Assembly (NCBI RefSeq): GCF_022346995.1
Contig: NZ_JAKRNM010000001.1
Coordinates: 2,081,712 to 2,145,711 of the forward strand
From: Paenibacillus sp. ACRRY
GTDB lineage: Bacteria; Bacillota; Bacilli; Paenibacillales; Paenibacillaceae
Direction: 5' to 3'
Length of the DNA: 64,000 nucleotides
Below the pieces are notes generated by a model that worked only from the letters and a program-made list of their open reading frames with translations, was not told the origin of the DNA and did not search any database. The translations under genes and the position numbers were made by a program. This document shows positions 1-7,911 of the stretch, piece by piece; position 1 is the stretch's first letter, and every line of letters starts with the position of its first letter.

Positions 1-674
1 TCCAAATAACAGGACCATAGCTGTGCAGTCATTTTCGCATCTTCCAATGCATGATGACGTCCGTAGATTGGTATCCCCCTTGATTCCAGCAGTTCATCGA
101 GACCATAGCCCGTTCTATCCGGCTCCAGCCAGCGAGCCAGCATCATGGTGTCGATCAGCCGGTGGGTCAGCCTCACTTTGGAGGTGCGCCACAGAGCAGC
201 ATTCAGAAATGCCCGATCATGCGCACTTGCATGTGCAACCAGTACACTGCCTCCAACAAATGACATAAAATCATGCAGGCCTTCCAGCAAAGTAGGTGCA
301 TCAACGCACATCTGCTGTGTGATGCCTGTAAGTTCGGTAATGTGTTCTGGTATTGCAGCTTTGGATTGAACGAGTGTATAAAACTGTTCTCCTTCCAGCA
401 CTACACCACCACTGATGCGCACGGCGCCAAATGATAGAATCTCATCTCCATGCTGCGGAGCAAAACCTGTTGTCTCCAGGTCAAATACAACAGCATCCAA
501 TTCATTCAGCGGCGTATGAAGAACTTCCGGTCTGCGCTGCTCCCTCATCATTGAGCGAATGAACGCCATGTGTTGCGCCGTTGGGGCCCCCATTATGGAA
601 GCGATGGCAGAAGGAACCCCTCCCTGACGCAGCGAATTCCAAAATCCAGTATTGCCCCTCGCCGGCTCTCTCAT
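1..674 (-). CDS. 3'-5' exonuclease, DEDDh family (partial, C-terminus outside window)
   Basis: Encodes 224 visible residues of a DnaQ/PolC-epsilon-type exonuclease that removes nucleotides from DNA or RNA 3' ends using two metal ions. The three Exo motifs are visible: FDLETTG (acidic residues near 65 and 67), a VAHASAHD segment (Asp near 153) and HHALEDA (His near 208, Asp near 212), so the catalytic core is essentially complete and only the tail is cut off. The start codon overlaps the stop of the upstream DUF294 gene as ATGA, implying translational coupling and one operon with amtB. The N-terminal 50 residues precede the domain and are unassigned. The family call is firm; the physiological substrate (repair, RNA turnover) is not visible. 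Confidence 0.85.
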   Translation of the reverse strand, partial: MREPARGNTGFWNSLRQGGVPSAIASIMGAPTAQHMAFIRSMMREQRRPEVLHTPLNELDAVVFDLETTGFAPQHGDEILSFGAVRISGGVVLEGEQFYTLVQSKAAIPEHITELTGITQQMCVDAPTLLEGLHDFMSFVGGSVLVAHASAHDRAFLNAALWRTSKVRLTHRLIDTMMLARWLEPDRTGYGLDELLESRGIPIYGRHHALEDAKMTAQLWSCYL

Positions 675-1759
675 GGACGTCTCCTTTCTGCAAAACGAAG
701 TTGTCTTTGCAGTGCACGATGCACCCGTCGCACCTGTCCTAATGTATCCCGCAGTTCATAATGCATCTGTTTTTGCTTCATTTGTTTCTCATCCAGAAAA
801 CCACTGCTCTGCTGCAGCCCACCTCTAATGACTACCGGTGTACTGCGTCTAAACTTCAGTGCAATCATAAAAGCACGCCCTGCCGCATCTAGCAACGTAA
901 GAGGAACCGCTTCGAGGGACACCAATCTCTGTATTCGCTTGAGCGTAGATGTTTCCTTGATTCCATGCTGCAGTGCCAGGAAACGTGCACTGTTTACCAG
1001 TGGAATGTATAAGCCATATTTGACATCGAATCCTCCAGCATGCTCTCCAAACCTTTCAGTGACCACCTGACCGAGAATATTAAGGGTTGCCTTGTGCTTA
1101 ACAGTATTGCGCAGGACAGCATCAGACAGCTCGGGAACGGCTCTAAACCCATCATAGAAGGCAGCAATCCATTCATCAGCCAGAGCTCTCTCTCCTGCCA
1201 CAAAACGCATATCCGAAGCAATGATCAAATTGCGCACAGGTTCCCACGCCAGATCCGACCTCCACGCCTGAAGCTGCTCCTTCCAGGATTCCAGTGTTTT
1301 ACGCCATAACGGCTCTGAACACATCACTTTCCCTTCACATTTGGCATAGCCCAGCTCTTCAAGCATATCAGCCATTCGTCGTCCGAGTTCGGCAAAATAC
1401 TCCTCTTTCCCCCCATGCGGGTTATCGCTGATAATCATGCCGTTATCCTGATCACTCCATAATGTAGCTTCTTCCCTGCCCGAACTGCCAAAAACGATAA
1501 AGGCATAGGGGACGGGAGGCCGGCCGAAGCCTTCCTCTACCATCCCCTGGATGCATAACTCTACTGCTTTCCGGTATATCCGGTCATGCAGTTCATTTAC
1601 CGTTTGGTACCACTCGATTGGCGACAAGGAAGCGGACAACAATTCCTGGAGCTCATTCTGCAATACTACACGTGCCTGGCGCAGCTCCCCGGTTGAAGCA
1701 GCACCATCGATCCCCTGATAGGACCAAGAATGGTTTATAAACGGGATAGGTTCCATCAT
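671..1759 (-). CDS. DUF294 putative nucleotidyltransferase (GlnD-like N-terminal fold)
   Basis: A 362-residue protein with a nucleotidyltransferase signature, GSSGR near residues 91-95 followed by SDQD near 102-105, as in GlnD-type and DUF294 proteins; the C-terminal half matches the helical DUF294_C region. GlnD uridylylates PII proteins in proteobacteria, but the reaction of DUF294 proteins is generally unknown. The start is the first of two ATGs, 6 nt after AAGGAGG. It lies about 40 nt downstream of amtB and overlaps the exonuclease start by 4 nt. No PII gene (glnK) lies between it and amtB, so a role in nitrogen signalling is only an inference from neighbours. Confidence 0.8.
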   Translation of the reverse strand: MMEPIPFINHSWSYQGIDGAASTGELRQARVVLQNELQELLSASLSPIEWYQTVNELHDRIYRKAVELCIQGMVEEGFGRPPVPYAFIVFGSSGREEATLWSDQDNGMIISDNPHGGKEEYFAELGRRMADMLEELGYAKCEGKVMCSEPLWRKTLESWKEQLQAWRSDLAWEPVRNLIIASDMRFVAGERALADEWIAAFYDGFRAVPELSDAVLRNTVKHKATLNILGQVVTERFGEHAGGFDVKYGLYIPLVNSARFLALQHGIKETSTLKRIQRLVSLEAVPLTLLDAAGRAFMIALKFRRSTPVVIRGGLQQSSGFLDEKQMKQKQMHYELRDTLGQVRRVHRALQRQLRFAERRRP

Positions 1760-1798
1760 GTCCTGCCTCCTTGAAGCGTGATTCAGTCATCATTCACC

Positions 1799-3202
1799 TT
1801 AGGAGCTGAACGTACCGCCACCACTGGATTTACTTTCAACACTTTTCATTTGCTCAGGGTACCCATAAGTACCGTGCTCACTAAGATCCAGACCCATGGT
1901 TTCCTCTTCTTCAGTTACACGGATACCCATGATGGCTTTCATTCCGCCAAGGATAATGAAGGAAACAACCAGTACGAAGGCGAATGCGCCAACCAGACCC
2001 AAAAGTTGAACTCCCAGCTGGTGGAACCCACCGCCGTAGAACAGACCCGCTTGACCTACACCTGCATTTTCAGCAAGCTCCGGAGTTGCGAACAATCCTG
2101 TGGAAATCGCTCCCCACATACCAGCGATACCGTGGACGGAGAATGCATAGATTGGATCGTCAATCCCTTTGCGATCGAAGTATTGAGCCGTGAAGAATGT
2201 GATAATACCTGCCAAAGCACCGATAACCAGAGCTGCCCAAGGTTCTACAAAGGCACAAGCACCTGTAATCGCAACGAGTGCTGCAAGCACACCGTTCAGC
2301 ATGCTAGGAATATCGGATTTACCAAGAACCGCCCAAGAGATCAACAGTGCAGCAACACCACCAGCTGCAGCGGCAACGTTTGTAGTCAATGCAACATAAC
2401 CGAAGAATCCATCACCCATAGCTGACAACGTGCTACCTGGGTTGAATCCGAACCAACCGATCCAGAGGATGATAACACCGAGAACAGAATAAACTTGGTT
2501 ATGACCCGGAATGATGTTAGGTTTTCCGTCTTTGTTGTATTTACCGATACGCGGTTTCAACAGGATCGTAGCTACCAATGCAGCTGTTGCACCCGTCAAG
2601 TGAACTACCGTCGAACCTGCGAAGTCTTGCATACCCAGCTCTGCGAGCCAGCCGCCGCCCCATACCCAGTGAGCAACAACCGGATACATAATAATGGTAT
2701 AAAGTGTTCCAAAAACAATATATACGCTCATTTTTGCACGTTCAGCCATACCACCGCAGGCAATGGCCAGAGATACTGCAGCAAAAGCGAGGTGGAATAC
2801 GAATTTTACGGTAAGTGGAACATCGGAGAAGGCCAGTGATTCGAAAGAAGCAGCCATCTGGTCACCACTCAGGAAAAAGCCTGTTGTTCCAAAAAAGCTG
2901 TTACCGTTACCGAAGCCAAGACCGAAGCCGAGAGCCCAGAAGGCAATAACCGAAATTCCTAATGTCAGGATCGTTTTACCCGCAATATGTCCTGCATTCT
3001 TCATTCGTGTTGAACCTGCTTCCAATAAAGCAAATCCCCCTTGCATCAAGAAAACCAGCACAACAGCCAGAAACGTAAAGGCTGAGTTCAGACCCGTTTG
3101 AAGTTCAATGTTAGTCGGCCCCTCCGCCGAAGCGAATGCGCTGACTGGGAAAGCCAGTAACGTAAGCATTAATAACACCGCAACCAACCATTTCTTTCTC
3201 AT
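1799..3202 (-). CDS. amtB: Ammonium channel AmtB
   Basis: A 467-residue Amt/Rh channel that conducts ammonium or ammonia across the cytoplasmic membrane. A cleavable signal-like helix (MRKKWLVAVLL then PVSAFA) is followed by about eleven hydrophobic segments. Family hallmarks include GFALLEAGSTRMKN, VVHLTGATAA and FSVHGIAGMWG, the latter two carrying the conserved pore histidines. A GTG at 3211 would lengthen it by three codons, but that GTG overlaps the ribosome site AGGGAG; the ATG at 3202 sits 8 nt after it and is preferred. First gene of an operon with DUF294 and exonuclease genes. The promoter and a GlnR/TnrA-type box lie just upstream, consistent with nitrogen control. Confidence 0.93.
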   Translation of the reverse strand: MRKKWLVAVLLMLTLLAFPVSAFASAEGPTNIELQTGLNSAFTFLAVVLVFLMQGGFALLEAGSTRMKNAGHIAGKTILTLGISVIAFWALGFGLGFGNGNSFFGTTGFFLSGDQMAASFESLAFSDVPLTVKFVFHLAFAAVSLAIACGGMAERAKMSVYIVFGTLYTIIMYPVVAHWVWGGGWLAELGMQDFAGSTVVHLTGATAALVATILLKPRIGKYNKDGKPNIIPGHNQVYSVLGVIILWIGWFGFNPGSTLSAMGDGFFGYVALTTNVAAAAGGVAALLISWAVLGKSDIPSMLNGVLAALVAITGACAFVEPWAALVIGALAGIITFFTAQYFDRKGIDDPIYAFSVHGIAGMWGAISTGLFATPELAENAGVGQAGLFYGGGFHQLGVQLLGLVGAFAFVLVVSFIILGGMKAIMGIRVTEEEETMGLDLSEHGTYGYPEQMKSVESKSSGGGTFSS

Positions 3203-3220
3203 ATACCCCACTCCCTCTTA

Positions 3221-3237
3221 TGTTAAGTTTCTTCACA
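3221..3237. promoter_or_regulatory. GlnR/TnrA-type operator of amtB
   Basis: TGTTAAGTTTCTTCACA fits the 17-bp consensus TGTNAN7TNACA of the MerR-type nitrogen regulators GlnR and TnrA exactly. It lies about 13-30 nt downstream of the predicted amtB transcription start and about 19 nt before its ATG, a position suited to repression by blocking polymerase. Which of the two proteins binds cannot be told from sequence. Confidence 0.7.
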
Positions 3238-3254
3238 TATCGTGAAACTCTTAA
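3222..3254 (-). promoter_or_regulatory. Inverted repeat in the amtB leader
   Basis: In the transcript, TTAAG-GTTTC near the 5' end can pair with GAAAC-TTAA 20 nt later, giving a hairpin at the very start of the amtB mRNA. One arm coincides with the GlnR/TnrA box. It may be a dyad operator, an mRNA-stabilising hairpin, or both. Confidence 0.45.
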
Positions 3255-3258
3255 TGTC

Positions 3259-3288
3259 ATTATAAGCAGAAGACAGGAAAGTTGACAA
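3259..3288 (-). promoter_or_regulatory. Promoter of amtB (sigma-A type)
   Basis: On the minus strand TTGTCA (3288-3283) and TATAAT (3264-3259) are separated by 18 nt. The predicted start is near 3252, giving a leader of about 50 nt. Confidence 0.65.
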
Positions 3289-3423
3289 GAGTATTTTAAT
3301 CAAATCAAAAAAATATTTCTGGGAATAAAGTCTTACGTCTTTTTCTTGCACTTAAGTACATATTCATGTCCTATGAGCACATAGATATAGAAGCACGCCT
3401 AATGGACGATCAAAGCATAACGT

Positions 3424-3453
3424 TTGACTGTATGGTTAAAGATCATGTATCAT
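3424..3453 (+). promoter_or_regulatory. Probable promoter of the MerR-family gene
   Basis: TTGACT (3424-3429) and TATCAT (3448-3453) with an 18-nt spacer lie about 85 nt before the regulator gene. The rest of the 3238-3539 intergenic stretch is AT-rich and holds the divergent amtB promoter; I see no other gene in it. Confidence 0.45.
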
Positions 3454-3539
3454 ATCTATATAGTAAGAAAAGAATGGGGCGGAGTCTGTAAAGCCGCAAG
3501 TGGAATCTACAATTCCCTACATTAGAACTTGCAAGCGAG

Positions 3540-3986
3540 GTGAATACCATTGGGGATATGAAACTGTTTCGGATTGGCGAACTTGCCAAGACCGCTGGTG
3601 TGAGTGAACGGACGATTGATTACTACACGAAGCTTGGTTTGATCGCACCTGAAGAGCGGACAGAAAAAAACTATCGTCTATATAGTAATGAAACTTTAAC
3701 CAGACTCGAACGTATTGTACAGATGAAACAAGAGAAGTATAGTCTCGACGAGATTAAGCAATCTCTTGAGAAGTGGAGTCTGGTTAGCACTGAAGAGCAG
3801 GTTGCCAGCAAACTGACAACACTTGAACTTCATGTTCAACAACTTGAGCGAGAGGTCAATGAACTCAAACCGCTGCTTGGCGAGATGAAACCTGTACAAG
3901 CACGTAAGATGATGGCAGGCCTACTTACGAAAAGTGCCGGTACGATGGAAGCCTTGAAAATCTTGCTTGAGAACACCATGATGTAG
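3540..3986 (+). CDS. MerR-family transcriptional regulator
   Basis: A protein of up to 148 residues with an N-terminal winged HTH (FRIGELAKTAGVSERTIDYYTKLGLI) and the following NYRLYS wing, then a long coiled-coil dimerisation helix (about residues 85-120) rich in Leu and Glu. No cysteine cluster or ligand domain is visible, so the inducer is unknown. The start is uncertain: GTG 3540 lies inside the ribosome site GCGAGGTG, an ATT at 3549 has the best spacing, and ATG 3558 has only a short GGGG before it. It is followed 28 nt later by the metallopeptidase gene and probably co-transcribed with it. The HTH resembles those of GlnR and TnrA only at family level. Confidence 0.85.
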   Translation: MNTIGDMKLFRIGELAKTAGVSERTIDYYTKLGLIAPEERTEKNYRLYSNETLTRLERIVQMKQEKYSLDEIKQSLEKWSLVSTEEQVASKLTTLELHVQQLEREVNELKPLLGEMKPVQARKMMAGLLTKSAGTMEALKILLENTMM

Positions 3987-4014
3987 CTTATTATTAGAAA
4001 GCGGAGGAATGAAT

Positions 4015-4695
4015 ATGAGTTTTAATAACGGTATGTTCGTTTTGATCATTATCGCCTTTTTGCTCTCCTTATGGGCGCAATTTCGCGTTAAAAGTACATT
4101 CAACCGTTGGTCTGGCGTACAAAACCTAAATGGTATGACAGGGTATGACGCAGCACGTCATATGCTGGATGCCAATGGTCTGCACGATGTTCCGATTGAA
4201 CCCGTGCGAGGCGCCCTCTCAGACCACTACGATCCGATTAACCGGGTTGTACGATTGTCCGAACCTGTATATTATGAAAATTCGATTTCAGCCGTTTCCG
4301 TAGCCTGTCACGAGGTCGGCCATGCGATACAGCACAAGGAAAGCTATCCGATGCTGGTGCTTCGTCACCGGATCTTCCCGATTGTGAACTTTGCATCCGG
4401 AATCGCGCCTTTTCTACTCATTGCAGGATTCATCTTTAGCGCAATGAATCTAGTTGGTCTCGGTATTATCTTCTTCTCCGTTACCGTTGCGTTCCAGCTC
4501 ATCACGTTGCCGGTAGAGTTCAATGCCAGCAATCGAGCACGTGAAATCATGGTTTCCGAAGGTTACATTCGCAATGAAGAAGAAAAAGGCGTTGCCAAGG
4601 TTCTGAACGCCGCAGCGTTAACGTATGTGGCCGCTGCACTGATCTCCCTGCTTGAATTGATCCGTTACATCGGAATTTTCAACAATCGCGACTAA
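4015..4695 (+). CDS. YugP-type zinc metallopeptidase, membrane-embedded
   Basis: A 226-residue integral membrane protein with a hydrophobic N-terminal helix (residues 7-22), the zinc site HEVGH at about 99-103, and further transmembrane segments in the second half. This matches the neutral zinc metallopeptidase 2 (YugP) family; its substrate is not known. ATG 4009 lies only one base after GGAGG, whereas ATG 4015 has a 7-nt spacing, so the latter is chosen. It follows the MerR gene by 28 nt and ends before a strong bidirectional terminator. Confidence 0.85.
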   Translation: MSFNNGMFVLIIIAFLLSLWAQFRVKSTFNRWSGVQNLNGMTGYDAARHMLDANGLHDVPIEPVRGALSDHYDPINRVVRLSEPVYYENSISAVSVACHEVGHAIQHKESYPMLVLRHRIFPIVNFASGIAPFLLIAGFIFSAMNLVGLGIIFFSVTVAFQLITLPVEFNASNRAREIMVSEGYIRNEEEKGVAKVLNAAALTYVAAALISLLELIRYIGIFNNRD

Positions 4696-4713
4696 ACCAA
4701 ATACATTAGAAAC

Positions 4714-4755
4714 AAAAAACAATACCCCACCGTTACTCGGATGGGGTATTGTTTT
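4714..4755. terminator. Bidirectional terminator
   Basis: AACAATACCCCA pairs with TGGGGTATTGTT around a short loop, with A-runs before and T-runs after, so it can end both the YugP-like gene (plus) and the LysR gene (minus). The LysR stop codon lies in the loop. Confidence 0.85.
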
Positions 4756-5644
4756 GCTGTAGACCGAAATAGTTAAGTAAAAACGACCGAAATGACTGTG
4801 CTACAAGCGGCAATTTGTCATCCGCACGATGGATTAAACCAATGGTCCGCGTTACTTTCGGATGAGAAATGGCCACATGTGCCGGTTGTAGTGGATTAGT
4901 CTGGAAAAGTGCCATTTCCGGCAGCAAACTCACTCCCATGCCCGCTGCAACCAACCCGCGGATGGTATCCGTCTCTTCACCTTCAAAAGCGATTTTCGGT
5001 GTAAATCCCGCTTCCAGGCAGGCATGCCAGACAATTGGACGCAAAGAGTACCCTTTGCTGAACAAAACAAATTTATCATCTTTGAGCTGTTCAAGTGCGA
5101 TTTCCTCTTCGCCTGCAAGCGGGTGATTCGGAGGAAGAATGGCATGCAATTCTTCGGTTAGCACGATATCACCTGCGACCTGATCATGCTTTTCCGGGAA
5201 AGGTGATATGAAAGCCAGATCCACCTCAGCAGACAGCACGTCACGAATGAGCGTCGGAAACATGCCCTGTTTAAATCTGAATTTGACGTTGGGATAACGC
5301 TGACGAAATGCGGCCACGACTGAAGGAATCAGATGAATACCCAGACTATGAGGAAAACCAATACGAATCTCACCATGTTCCGGGTCCAAAAACTCATGAA
5401 CTTCTCCGACTGCTTTGTCCAGATCCTTTAATATCCCTTCAACACGTTTGCAGAAGAGCTGACCCACTGCGGTCAACTGCAAATTCCGCCCCTTTTGCAT
5501 AAAGAGGTCAACTCCCAGCTCTTCCTCCAGCTGATGAATCTGGCGACTCACTGCTGACTGTGCGACATGCAGCTCTTCAGCCGCCTGGGTCACATGCTCC
5601 TTTTGTGCCACTTTCAAAAAGTAATGCAACTGTCTTAATTCCAC
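4733..5644 (-). CDS. LysR-family regulator, GltC-like
   Basis: A 303-residue LysR-type regulator: N-terminal HTH (MELRQLHYFLKVA, then AQSAVSRQIHQLEEELG at residues 28-44) and a periplasmic-binding-like effector domain. The opening, the IGFPHSLG segment and the GLVAAGMGVSLLPE motif closely resemble Bacillus GltC, which activates glutamate synthase genes (recalled, not searched). gltAB is not adjacent here, so the target is unknown. It is monocistronic, facing away from the rhomboid gene's start and ending in a shared terminator. Being near amtB makes a nitrogen role attractive but unproven. Confidence 0.85.
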   Translation of the reverse strand: MELRQLHYFLKVAQKEHVTQAAEELHVAQSAVSRQIHQLEEELGVDLFMQKGRNLQLTAVGQLFCKRVEGILKDLDKAVGEVHEFLDPEHGEIRIGFPHSLGIHLIPSVVAAFRQRYPNVKFRFKQGMFPTLIRDVLSAEVDLAFISPFPEKHDQVAGDIVLTEELHAILPPNHPLAGEEEIALEQLKDDKFVLFSKGYSLRPIVWHACLEAGFTPKIAFEGEETDTIRGLVAAGMGVSLLPEMALFQTNPLQPAHVAISHPKVTRTIGLIHRADDKLPLVAQSFRSFLLNYFGLQQNNTPSE

Positions 5645-5723
5645 TCGCCTGATCTCTCCAATCTGCTATACCCTTCTTAGACCTGCCTGCATTCCGTCTT
5701 CAGATCATTACACCCATACGCGT

Positions 5724-6353
5724 TTACTGCTTTCTGAATTTCCTTGGCTGCCACAATCGGATAAGAAGTCCGTAAATAAAGAATCCACCTAACAATCCAC
5801 CCAAATGAGCCATCCAGTTAATGCCCGACATGGCAAATGAGAAAATAATACCGAATGCAAGCAGTGTGTACAATGTTTTGCGTGATGCTTCATCCATCAT
5901 CGTCCGCTGGAATAGAGCAACATACAGAAACGCACCATAAATCCCGTAAATAGCTCCAGATGCGCCTACGGAGATTGTTGTTTCTCCTGCAGAGTTGTAC
6001 CAGGCAAGCGCCAAAACATTGCCCAGAACCCCGCTGCCCAGATACAACAAGCCATATCTTACCGACCCGAGCAAGCGCTCCATCGGAGGCGCAAATACAA
6101 CCAGCGCAAAGCTGTTAAACAACAGATGACTGAAACCTGCATGAAGAAAAATGGACGTAAAGTACCTCCACCATTCTCCCGAGAAAAACTCATGGTTTGT
6201 CAAAGCACCAAATTTCAGCAATGTCATCGTATTCGTTGACCCACCATTGACAGCAAGTAATATAAACATCACGACATTGGCAACCAACAAAATTGACGTC
6301 AGCGGGAAAAACTTCAAATAACTTCTCCAATTTTCATACCGAATAAATATCAT
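5724..6353 (-). CDS. Rhomboid-family intramembrane serine protease
   Basis: A 209-residue protein with six hydrophobic segments. Catalytic features are in place: GASG with the nucleophile Ser near 132, a histidine in the last helix (NWMAHLGG, near 183), and the HxxxN pair near 76 and 80. It cleaves transmembrane substrates within the bilayer; the substrate is unknown. The ATG follows AGAGG by 6 nt. It is single, with the divergent tpx promoter upstream and no obvious terminator before the LysR gene, about 80 nt downstream. Confidence 0.88.
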   Translation of the reverse strand: MIFIRYENWRSYLKFFPLTSILLVANVVMFILLAVNGGSTNTMTLLKFGALTNHEFFSGEWWRYFTSIFLHAGFSHLLFNSFALVVFAPPMERLLGSVRYGLLYLGSGVLGNVLALAWYNSAGETTISVGASGAIYGIYGAFLYVALFQRTMMDEASRKTLYTLLAFGIIFSFAMSGINWMAHLGGLLGGFFIYGLLIRLWQPRKFRKQ

Positions 6354-6427
6354 AAGTTTCCTCTTTCACTCCACCCTGTTCAGATCTTCCTTCACTTCGT
6401 ATCCATTATCATGATTGCACACCCGAA

Positions 6428-6458
6428 TTGGACAATGCCTTTCATAAAAGATTATAAT
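6428..6458 (+). promoter_or_regulatory. Promoter of tpx
   Basis: TATAAT (6453-6458) is preceded by TTGGAC (6428-6433) at 19 nt, or TGGACA one base later at 18 nt. It lies about 40 nt before the tpx start. I could not recognise a convincing PerR box next to it. Confidence 0.5.
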
Positions 6459-6499
6459 GGATTTTGGCACGGATCACCAATTTAAGGAGGAACATTATT

Positions 6500-7018
6500 A
6501 TGGCACAAGAACGTACAGGCGCAGCCACATTCAAAGGCAACCCTATTACATTGATCGGACCCGAATTGAAAGTGGGCGATCAAGCTCCCGATTTTACATT
6601 GAGTAAAAATCTGCTTGAAGATGCATCCTTGAAAGACTTCGCAGGCAAAATTAAACTGATCAGCGTCGTTCCTTCACTGGATACTGGAGTATGCGATGCC
6701 CAAACTCGCCGCTTCAATGTTGAAGCCGGAGACCTTGGCGACAATGTTGTTGTACTGACAGTAAGCGTAGACCTTCCGTTCGCACAAGAACGCTGGTGCG
6801 GAGCAGCCGGTGTAGACCGCGTTGTAACATTGTCCGATTACAAAACACGCTCTTTCGGCGAAAACTACGGTGTTCTGATCAAAGAATTCCAATTGGACAT
6901 GCGTTCCATCTTTGTAGTGGATACCGAAGACCGGATTACATATGTGGAATATCTGCCTGAGATGACAGATTCCCCGAACTTCGAGCAAGCCATTGCCGCA
7001 GTAAAAGCTTTGCTGTAA
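6500..7018 (+). CDS. tpx: Thiol peroxidase (atypical 2-Cys peroxiredoxin)
   Basis: A 172-residue cytoplasmic peroxiredoxin that reduces H2O2 and organic hydroperoxides with thioredoxin as donor. The peroxidatic Cys is near 65 in [14 protein letters not shown] and the resolving Cys near 100 in [10 protein letters not shown], as in Tpx. An in-frame ATG at 6464 exists but lies at the predicted transcription start; the ATG at 6500 has AAGGAGG 9 nt upstream and gives the standard length. Monocistronic, with its own promoter and terminator. Confidence 0.95.
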   Translation: MAQERTGAATFKGNPITLIGPELKVGDQAPDFTLSKNLLEDASLKDFAGKIKLISVVPSLDTGVCDAQTRRFNVEAGDLGDNVVVLTVSVDLPFAQERWCGAAGVDRVVTLSDYKTRSFGENYGVLIKEFQLDMRSIFVVDTEDRITYVEYLPEMTDSPNFEQAIAAVKALL

Positions 7019-7038
7019 AAGGAATCCACGTTCAGAAC

Positions 7039-7074
7039 AAAAGCGAGGAAGGTTCACCTTCTCTCGCTTTTTGT
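7039..7074 (+). terminator. Terminator of tpx
   Basis: AAGCGAG-GAAGGT pairs with ACCTTC-CTCGCTT and is followed by TTTTTG. Confidence 0.85.
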
Positions 7075-7091
7075 TTTACCATCCATCTATT

Positions 7092-7484
7092 TCAATCGTT
7101 TGCCTTATATTTGGCGAGCTTCTTATCGAGTACAGAAAACAGATTCATGATCGTTCGATAATTGGAACCCAGATCTCCAAGCGAACCACGTGAAGCTGAA
7201 TACATGTCTACTGCACTTCGAACCGGACTTACCGAAATAACAGAAACCGTAATATCCATGGTCCGCCCAAACGTCGTGCGTTTCTCCAGAATAATCTCTC
7301 CGACCGAAGGAACCTCATGAAGCACCTTATAACCCGGAATCTTTTTCAATGTCGAAGAAACTTCTTCCCAGGCTCTTTCTTTGGATAAATTATAATATCG
7401 TGTTTTTAATTTGGGATCCTTGGCTCGATCGCTGGTTCCCTCCATACTGCGGATGATACCGACGAGCGTTCTCTTTAAGGTCAA
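7092..7484 (-). CDS. DUF1499-family protein
   Basis: A 130-residue soluble protein. The C-terminal motif DMYSASRGSLGDLGSNYRTI is typical of DUF1499, whose function is unknown. No signal peptide or membrane helix is visible. Translation starts at a TTG placed 7 nt after AGGAGG. It lies downstream of the 6S RNA gene on the same strand but is separated from it by the 6S terminator, and converges on tpx. Confidence 0.75.
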   Translation of the reverse strand: MTLKRTLVGIIRSMEGTSDRAKDPKLKTRYYNLSKERAWEEVSSTLKKIPGYKVLHEVPSVGEIILEKRTTFGRTMDITVSVISVSPVRSAVDMYSASRGSLGDLGSNYRTIMNLFSVLDKKLAKYKAND

Positions 7485-7610
7485 GACCCTTCCTCCTTTG
7501 AATGTAACCGTTCCATTTATGTATTCTAGTGTAACATTGTTCAGGTAGTAACAAAAGGGCGTACCGCGCTTTTAACGCAAATACACTGGTCATAACATAA
7601 AAGTTCAAAT

Positions 7611-7657
7611 AAAAAACACCCTGAAGTTCCTGGATTAGAGGAAAGAGTCAGGGTGCT
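7611..7657 (-). terminator. Terminator of the 6S RNA gene
   Basis: On the minus strand CACCCTGA pairs with TTCAGGGTG across a loop of about 22 nt, followed by TTTTTTATTT. Confidence 0.85.
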
Positions 7658-7860
7658 GTACTTGTAACATAGAAACCCGCCATGCCGTCCGGCTACATTG
7701 TCTTATGAACCTGCTTGGCAGGTGGGTGACCGCAAAAATGTATTTTGAAGTCCCCATGTCGTATAGACAGGGCGTTTCAGCAACATTCTGTGTAGATCTC
7801 CCGAAGACATCATCATTGGTTCAAAACAACGAATAACCGAAACGTACATCGCAGGATGTA
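7658..7860 (-). ncRNA. ssrS: 6S RNA
   Basis: A non-coding stretch of about 200 nt between its own promoter and terminator. The ends fold into a long closing stem: GTAC-N2-CCTGC-G-ATGT then TTCGG on the 5' side pair with CCGGA, GCAT-G-GCGGG and GTAC on the 3' side. Inside lie a large open bubble (5' side with TTTTGAACCAA) and an arm containing CACCCACCTGCC and AGCAGGTTCATAA, a pattern I associate with Firmicutes 6S RNA. 6S RNA mimics an open promoter, binds the sigma-A holoenzyme and tunes stationary-phase transcription. The identification rests on fold and recalled motifs; a covariance-model search was not possible. Confidence 0.75.
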
Positions 7861-7865
7861 CAGTT

Positions 7866-7894
7866 ATTATATCCCTAACCGCGTAAAAAGTAAA
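7866..7894 (-). promoter_or_regulatory. Promoter of the 6S RNA gene
   Basis: Minus-strand TTTACT (7894-7889) and TATAAT (7871-7866) are separated by 17 nt, placing the start near 7860 at the base of the closing stem. Confidence 0.6.
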
Positions 7895-7911
7895 TGGTGA
7901 CGCCTCATGTT

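Noticed and set aside
1778..2425. 215-residue open frame on the plus strand
   Set aside because: It runs antisense through the well-defined amtB gene, has no ribosome site or recognisable domain, and arises from amtB codon bias.
6410..6450. Possible PerR box before tpx
   Set aside because: The ATTATCATGATT stretch matches the PerR consensus poorly, and tpx is not usually PerR-controlled.
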